8,167 nucleotides of DNA from Caldifarciminota bacterium RBG_13_43_14 (GTDB taxonomy: Bacteria; Hydrothermota; Tepidihabitantia; SM23-42), in assembly GCA_001771735.1 (NCBI GenBank), contig MEUM01000029.1, forward strand, positions 1-8,167, read 5' to 3'. The notes beneath the pieces were generated by a model, which did no database searches, was not told the DNA's origin, and saw nothing but the letters and a program-made list of their open reading frames with translations. This document shows positions 6,070 to 8,167 of the stretch, piece by piece. A program made the position numbers and the translations under genes. Position 1 is the stretch's first letter; each line of letters opens with the position of its first letter.

Positions 6070-6147
6070 CCCGCCTTACTTGTTCGCCTATCTTGTCCAC
6101 CTATTTTGTCCGCCTCTGGCGGAGGCCGAGGAGAAGCGCCTGCCCCG
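6070..6147 (-). repeat. Right terminal inverted repeat of the RAYT-2 element
   Basis: Inverted copy of 4990-5067. The hairpin TCCGCC-TCT-GGCGGA lies at 6109-6123, and the three 13-bp units occupy about 6073-6111. Two of the four differences from the left copy fall in the innermost 13-bp unit and two in the outer segment. The hairpin and the two units next to it are identical. Confidence 0.9.
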
Positions 6148-6149
6148 CC

Positions 6150-6177
6150 TTGACAGTGAGTATAAACAATTTATAAT
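6150..6177 (+). promoter_or_regulatory. Consensus promoter of DUF2007-capA pair, leaderless type
   Basis: A perfect TTGACA (6150-6155), a 16-bp spacer and a perfect TATAAT (6172-6177) are followed by five bases before the ATG at 6183. The -35 box starts three bases outside the RAYT-2 element. It probably drives both DUF2007 and the abutting CapA-like gene. Confidence 0.8.
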
Positions 6178-6182
6178 TGATC

Positions 6183-6434
6183 ATGCTGGTTAGAGCTTAT
6201 GTTGCACCCGATGAATTCACGGCGATCACGATACGCGAAATGTTAATCAGTGTTAACATCAACGCGATGATAAGAAGATTTGAAACCTCATGGCTTGACG
6301 GGCTGGCAAAAATGATGAAAGGCGGCTGGGGTGAGGTTCTAGTCAATGAACAAGATCTTGAAGAAGCAAAAACCAGCATCGACGAATTCCTGCAAAGCAC
6401 AACTTCAAATAATTCTGACTCTTCTCCTGAATAA
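6183..6434 (+). CDS. DUF2007 family small protein
   Basis: An 83-aa protein matching the DUF2007 pattern: a short beta strand LVRAYVAPDEFTA, helix ITIREMLISVNINAMIR, then a Gly-rich turn KGGWGEVLVNEQDLEEA and a final helix KTSIDEFL. The family has a ferredoxin-like fold and has been called a putative signal-transducing protein, but no molecular function is established. There is no signal peptide, so it should be cytoplasmic. The Ser/Asn-rich tail (about 73-83) is probably disordered. ATG 6183 is chosen over an in-frame TTG at 6177 because the TATAAT box overlaps that TTG. Its TAA stop is followed immediately, in the same frame, by the GTG of the CapA-like gene, which suggests co-transcription and translational coupling. 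Confidence 0.8.
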   Translation: MLVRAYVAPDEFTAITIREMLISVNINAMIRRFETSWLDGLAKMMKGGWGEVLVNEQDLEEAKTSIDEFLQSTTSNNSDSSPE

Positions 6435-8078
6435 GTGATACTTATATTTACTCTATTTTTTATCGGTCAATCGCCTGCTCAACAATCGGTCCGCTTTTGC
6501 GCGGTTGGCGATATATTGCTCGATCGCGGCATACGCCGATCGATCGAACAGAACACGCTTAATTATCCATTTGAGCAGATCGCCGATTTCATCAATGCTC
6601 ATGATCTGGCATTCTGCAATCTCGAATGTCCAATATCTGCGATCGGCTATTCAACCAGTAAAATATATTGTTTTCGTGCAGACACAAATTTTTTCACTGG
6701 TTTAACAAATGCCGGCTTCAATATTTTTTGCCTTGCCAACAATCATGTTATTGATTGGGGCCCGGCCGCCTGCCTGGATACACGCAATCTTATAGAGAAC
6801 AAAGGTCTTTATGCGGTCGGTGCTGGCGAGGATCAATCAATTGCGATCTCACCGACCATCATATCCTGCAATGGATTGAAATTTGCCTTTATCGCTTCGG
6901 TCGGCGCGCCGCTCAAAGAAGTAATCTGGCCCCTGCTCAAACCTGGACCGGCCCAGGCTTCGCTGGACACGATTATTGACCGTATTCGCATGGTGCGCGA
7001 CTCGGTCGATTTTGTAATCGTGTCAATGCATTGGGGTACTGAATACGTCCACGTTCCGGATAAATGGCAGATCGAATGGGCGCATGAAATTATTGATGCC
7101 GGCGCCGACCTCCTGATCGGACATCACCCTCATGTGCTTCAAAGTGTAGAATTATACGGGAACAAATTAATTGCCTACAGTCTCGGCAATTTTATATTCG
7201 ATCAACGCAAATTATATCAACGTCAAAGCACGGTTTTAAGCATTGTTTTCAACAAAGGGAGCATTGATTCAATATCATTGCGCCCGGTACTGATCGATAA
7301 TTTTCAACCGGCATTAGCCAGCGATACAATGTTCGATAAGATCTCCGGTCTGATCAATAAAATATCGCTCAATAATTTCCGGCATCAGATCCTCGAAGAT
7401 CGAATATTGTGCCTGAACGAAAGCAACGGTTCAGTTTTCCCGGTTCCAATACTGCGCACTTACAGTATTCCATATGACATTTCAATTTATCAGGACCGGA
7501 TCACTATCGTTGATAACGCCAATCTTCTATCAAAAACTCATTTAATTGAAAACGGAACAATCGCCGACGCCGAGATATTTACTGAACCGGTATTGAAAAT
7601 ATTCGCGATCGTCCGATCGCAGAATGCGGTCTATGCGGATAAGATTGCTCATTATCAATTACAAAACGGCAGTATCGCTGAAGTCGATTTAAAATACACT
7701 GATGACCGGCCATGGAAAATCGAAAAAGGAGATATCGACGGTGATTCAAAACCAGAATTATGCCTGGCCGTGAACAAAATGGCAAAATTCAGCAAAAAAC
7801 GCAATAATCGTTTACAGATCTTTTCATGTGATGGTCAACGGCTGGAGCCTCTCTGGTTCAGCTCCGCGAATGAGATCGAGTTCTACGATATGATGATACG
7901 AGATGTTCAAAACGATGGACTTGCCGATCTCCTCGTTCTCAACCAACAAGATAACAATAGAGAAATATTACTTTATCAATGGATCGGAAGTCGATTTGTG
8001 CTCGATCACGTTCTGATGACCAATGTTCAGACCGATTGGATCGAAGACGCGTTCTTTCAATATTCAGCAACAAAATAG
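6435..8078 (+). CDS. Exported CapA-family (PGA_cap) phosphoesterase-like protein with C-terminal FG-GAP-like region
   Basis: A 547-aa protein. Residues ~20-260 form the CapA/PGA_cap metallophosphatase-like domain, with all usual motifs: VGDILLDRGI (D26), CNLECP (62-66), ANNHVIDWG (101-109), HWGTEY (199-204), GHHPHVLQ (229-236) and YSLGNFIFDQ (248-257). The founding member takes part in poly-gamma-glutamate capsule synthesis, and many homologues act on envelope polymers, so the substrate here is unknown. The region from ~330 to 547 contains two acidic motifs, GDIDGDSKPEL (432-442) and RDVQNDGLADLL (489-500), resembling FG-GAP/VCBS beta-propeller repeats. This makes the protein longer than a plain CapA. 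A short hydrophobic start (residues 1-15, ending SPAQQ) suggests export, but it lacks the usual basic residues. The start is a GTG directly after the DUF2007 stop, with no Shine-Dalgarno, so coupling is likely. Confidence 0.87.
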   Translation: MILIFTLFFIGQSPAQQSVRFCAVGDILLDRGIRRSIEQNTLNYPFEQIADFINAHDLAFCNLECPISAIGYSTSKIYCFRADTNFFTGLTNAGFNIFCLANNHVIDWGPAACLDTRNLIENKGLYAVGAGEDQSIAISPTIISCNGLKFAFIASVGAPLKEVIWPLLKPGPAQASLDTIIDRIRMVRDSVDFVIVSMHWGTEYVHVPDKWQIEWAHEIIDAGADLLIGHHPHVLQSVELYGNKLIAYSLGNFIFDQRKLYQRQSTVLSIVFNKGSIDSISLRPVLIDNFQPALASDTMFDKISGLINKISLNNFRHQILEDRILCLNESNGSVFPVPILRTYSIPYDISIYQDRITIVDNANLLSKTHLIENGTIADAEIFTEPVLKIFAIVRSQNAVYADKIAHYQLQNGSIAEVDLKYTDDRPWKIEKGDIDGDSKPELCLAVNKMAKFSKKRNNRLQIFSCDGQRLEPLWFSSANEIEFYDMMIRDVQNDGLADLLVLNQQDNNREILLYQWIGSRFVLDHVLMTNVQTDWIEDAFFQYSATK

Positions 8079-8116
8079 TCTTTCACCTTTTCACCTCCGC
8101 TCCTTTTCGATTCTTT

Positions 8117-8137
8117 CGCAATACGCGGTACGCAATT
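8117..8137. repeat. Three-copy 7-bp tandem repeat
   Basis: CGCAATA, CGCGGTA and CGCAATT follow one another with no gap, after a pyrimidine-rich tract (about 8079-8116). The array lies directly upstream of an outward promoter. It could be a dispersed intergenic repeat or a binding site; the window does not decide. Confidence 0.5.
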
Positions 8138-8138
8138 C

Positions 8139-8166
8139 TTGACACCACTTAAACTGTAGTTATACT
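8139..8166 (+). promoter_or_regulatory. Outward promoter at the right edge
   Basis: TTGACA (8139-8144), a 16-bp spacer and TATACT (8161-8166) form a near-consensus promoter pointing out of the window. By analogy with the other promoters here, a plus-strand gene is expected just beyond the edge. Confidence 0.65.
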
Positions 8167-8167
8167 T

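Larger units (their letters stand above)
4990..6147 (-). mobile_element. Complete RAYT-2 element with 78-bp terminal inverted repeats
   Basis: A 1,158-bp unit holds one Y1 transposase gene (5110-6009) between inverted repeats at 4990-5067 and 6070-6147. They align without gaps and match at 74 of 78 positions. I see no target-site duplication, as is usual for Y1 enzymes. The element sits between the NUDIX start and the DUF2007 promoter, with its right end three bases before the TTGACA -35 box. The arrangement is that of a RAYT flanked by inverted REP sequences rather than a classical IS200, whose ends are not long inverted repeats. Confidence 0.85.

Noticed and set aside
4990..6147. Classical IS200/IS605 element with tnpB
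   Set aside because: There is no tnpB/RNA-guided nuclease gene and the ends are long inverted repeats; the transposase has the RAYT-type C-terminal helix-turn-helix.
420..8078. A defence system or biosynthetic cluster spanning the window
   Set aside because: The genes are in mixed orientations with separate promoters and belong to housekeeping or envelope families; no nuclease-sensor pair, toxin-antitoxin pair or pathway set is seen.

Overview
The window is a bacterial chromosomal segment of moderate-to-low GC with short intergenic gaps. Its gene set is a D-alanine ligase, a D-amino-acid PLP enzyme, a prohibitin-like protein, a secreted protein with a C-terminal sorting-type domain, a NUDIX hydrolase, a DUF2007 protein and a CapA-type phosphatase, plus two RAYT (Y1, REP-associated tyrosine) transposases. 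The 'NPFN...GxY' C-terminal domain on the secreted protein is typical of the FCB superphylum and of uncultured phyla such as WOR-3/Stahlbacteria, Cloacimonadota or KSB1. That placement is an inference; no rRNA or tRNA is visible.

Layout. Positions 1-300 (-) hold the N-terminal 100 codons of RAYT-1, leaving the window at its left edge. A 119-bp divergent gap (301-419) carries promoters for both neighbours and a REP-like hairpin. ddl (420-1355, +) converges on a D-cysteine desulfhydrase-like gene (1367-2332, -). Positions 2333-2518 hold two divergent promoters and a degenerate 9-bp repeat array. A prohibitin/SPFH protein (2519-3460, +) converges on the secreted protein (3483-4391, -). An AT-rich gap with no recognisable gene (4392-4534) precedes the NUDIX gene (4535-4951, -). 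A complete RAYT element (4990-6147) follows, bounded by 78-bp inverted repeats that match at 74 of 78 positions. Each repeat contains a REP-like hairpin and three 13-bp tandem units. A DUF2007 gene (6183-6434, +) abuts a CapA-like gene (6435-8078, +) with no intergenic base. The last 89 bp have no gene but contain a pyrimidine-rich tract, a 7-bp tandem repeat and a promoter that faces out of the window.

The most striking signal is regulatory. Five of the gene starts (RAYT-1, ddl, the desulfhydrase-like gene, RAYT-2, DUF2007) have a near-consensus sigma70-type promoter with a 16-17 bp spacer and a -10 box ending only 5-6 nt before the start codon. Transcription would then begin at the ATG itself, giving leaderless mRNAs. 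The prohibitin-like gene has an equally good promoter but 20 nt and a strong Shine-Dalgarno before its ATG, and the secreted protein also has a strong Shine-Dalgarno. The organism therefore seems to use both initiation modes side by side.

The genes do not form one pathway. ddl, CapA, the prohibitin-like protein and the secreted protein share a cell-envelope theme. The second interesting object is the RAYT-2 element: its terminal repeats are well preserved, yet the first histidine of the transposase HUH motif is replaced by serine.
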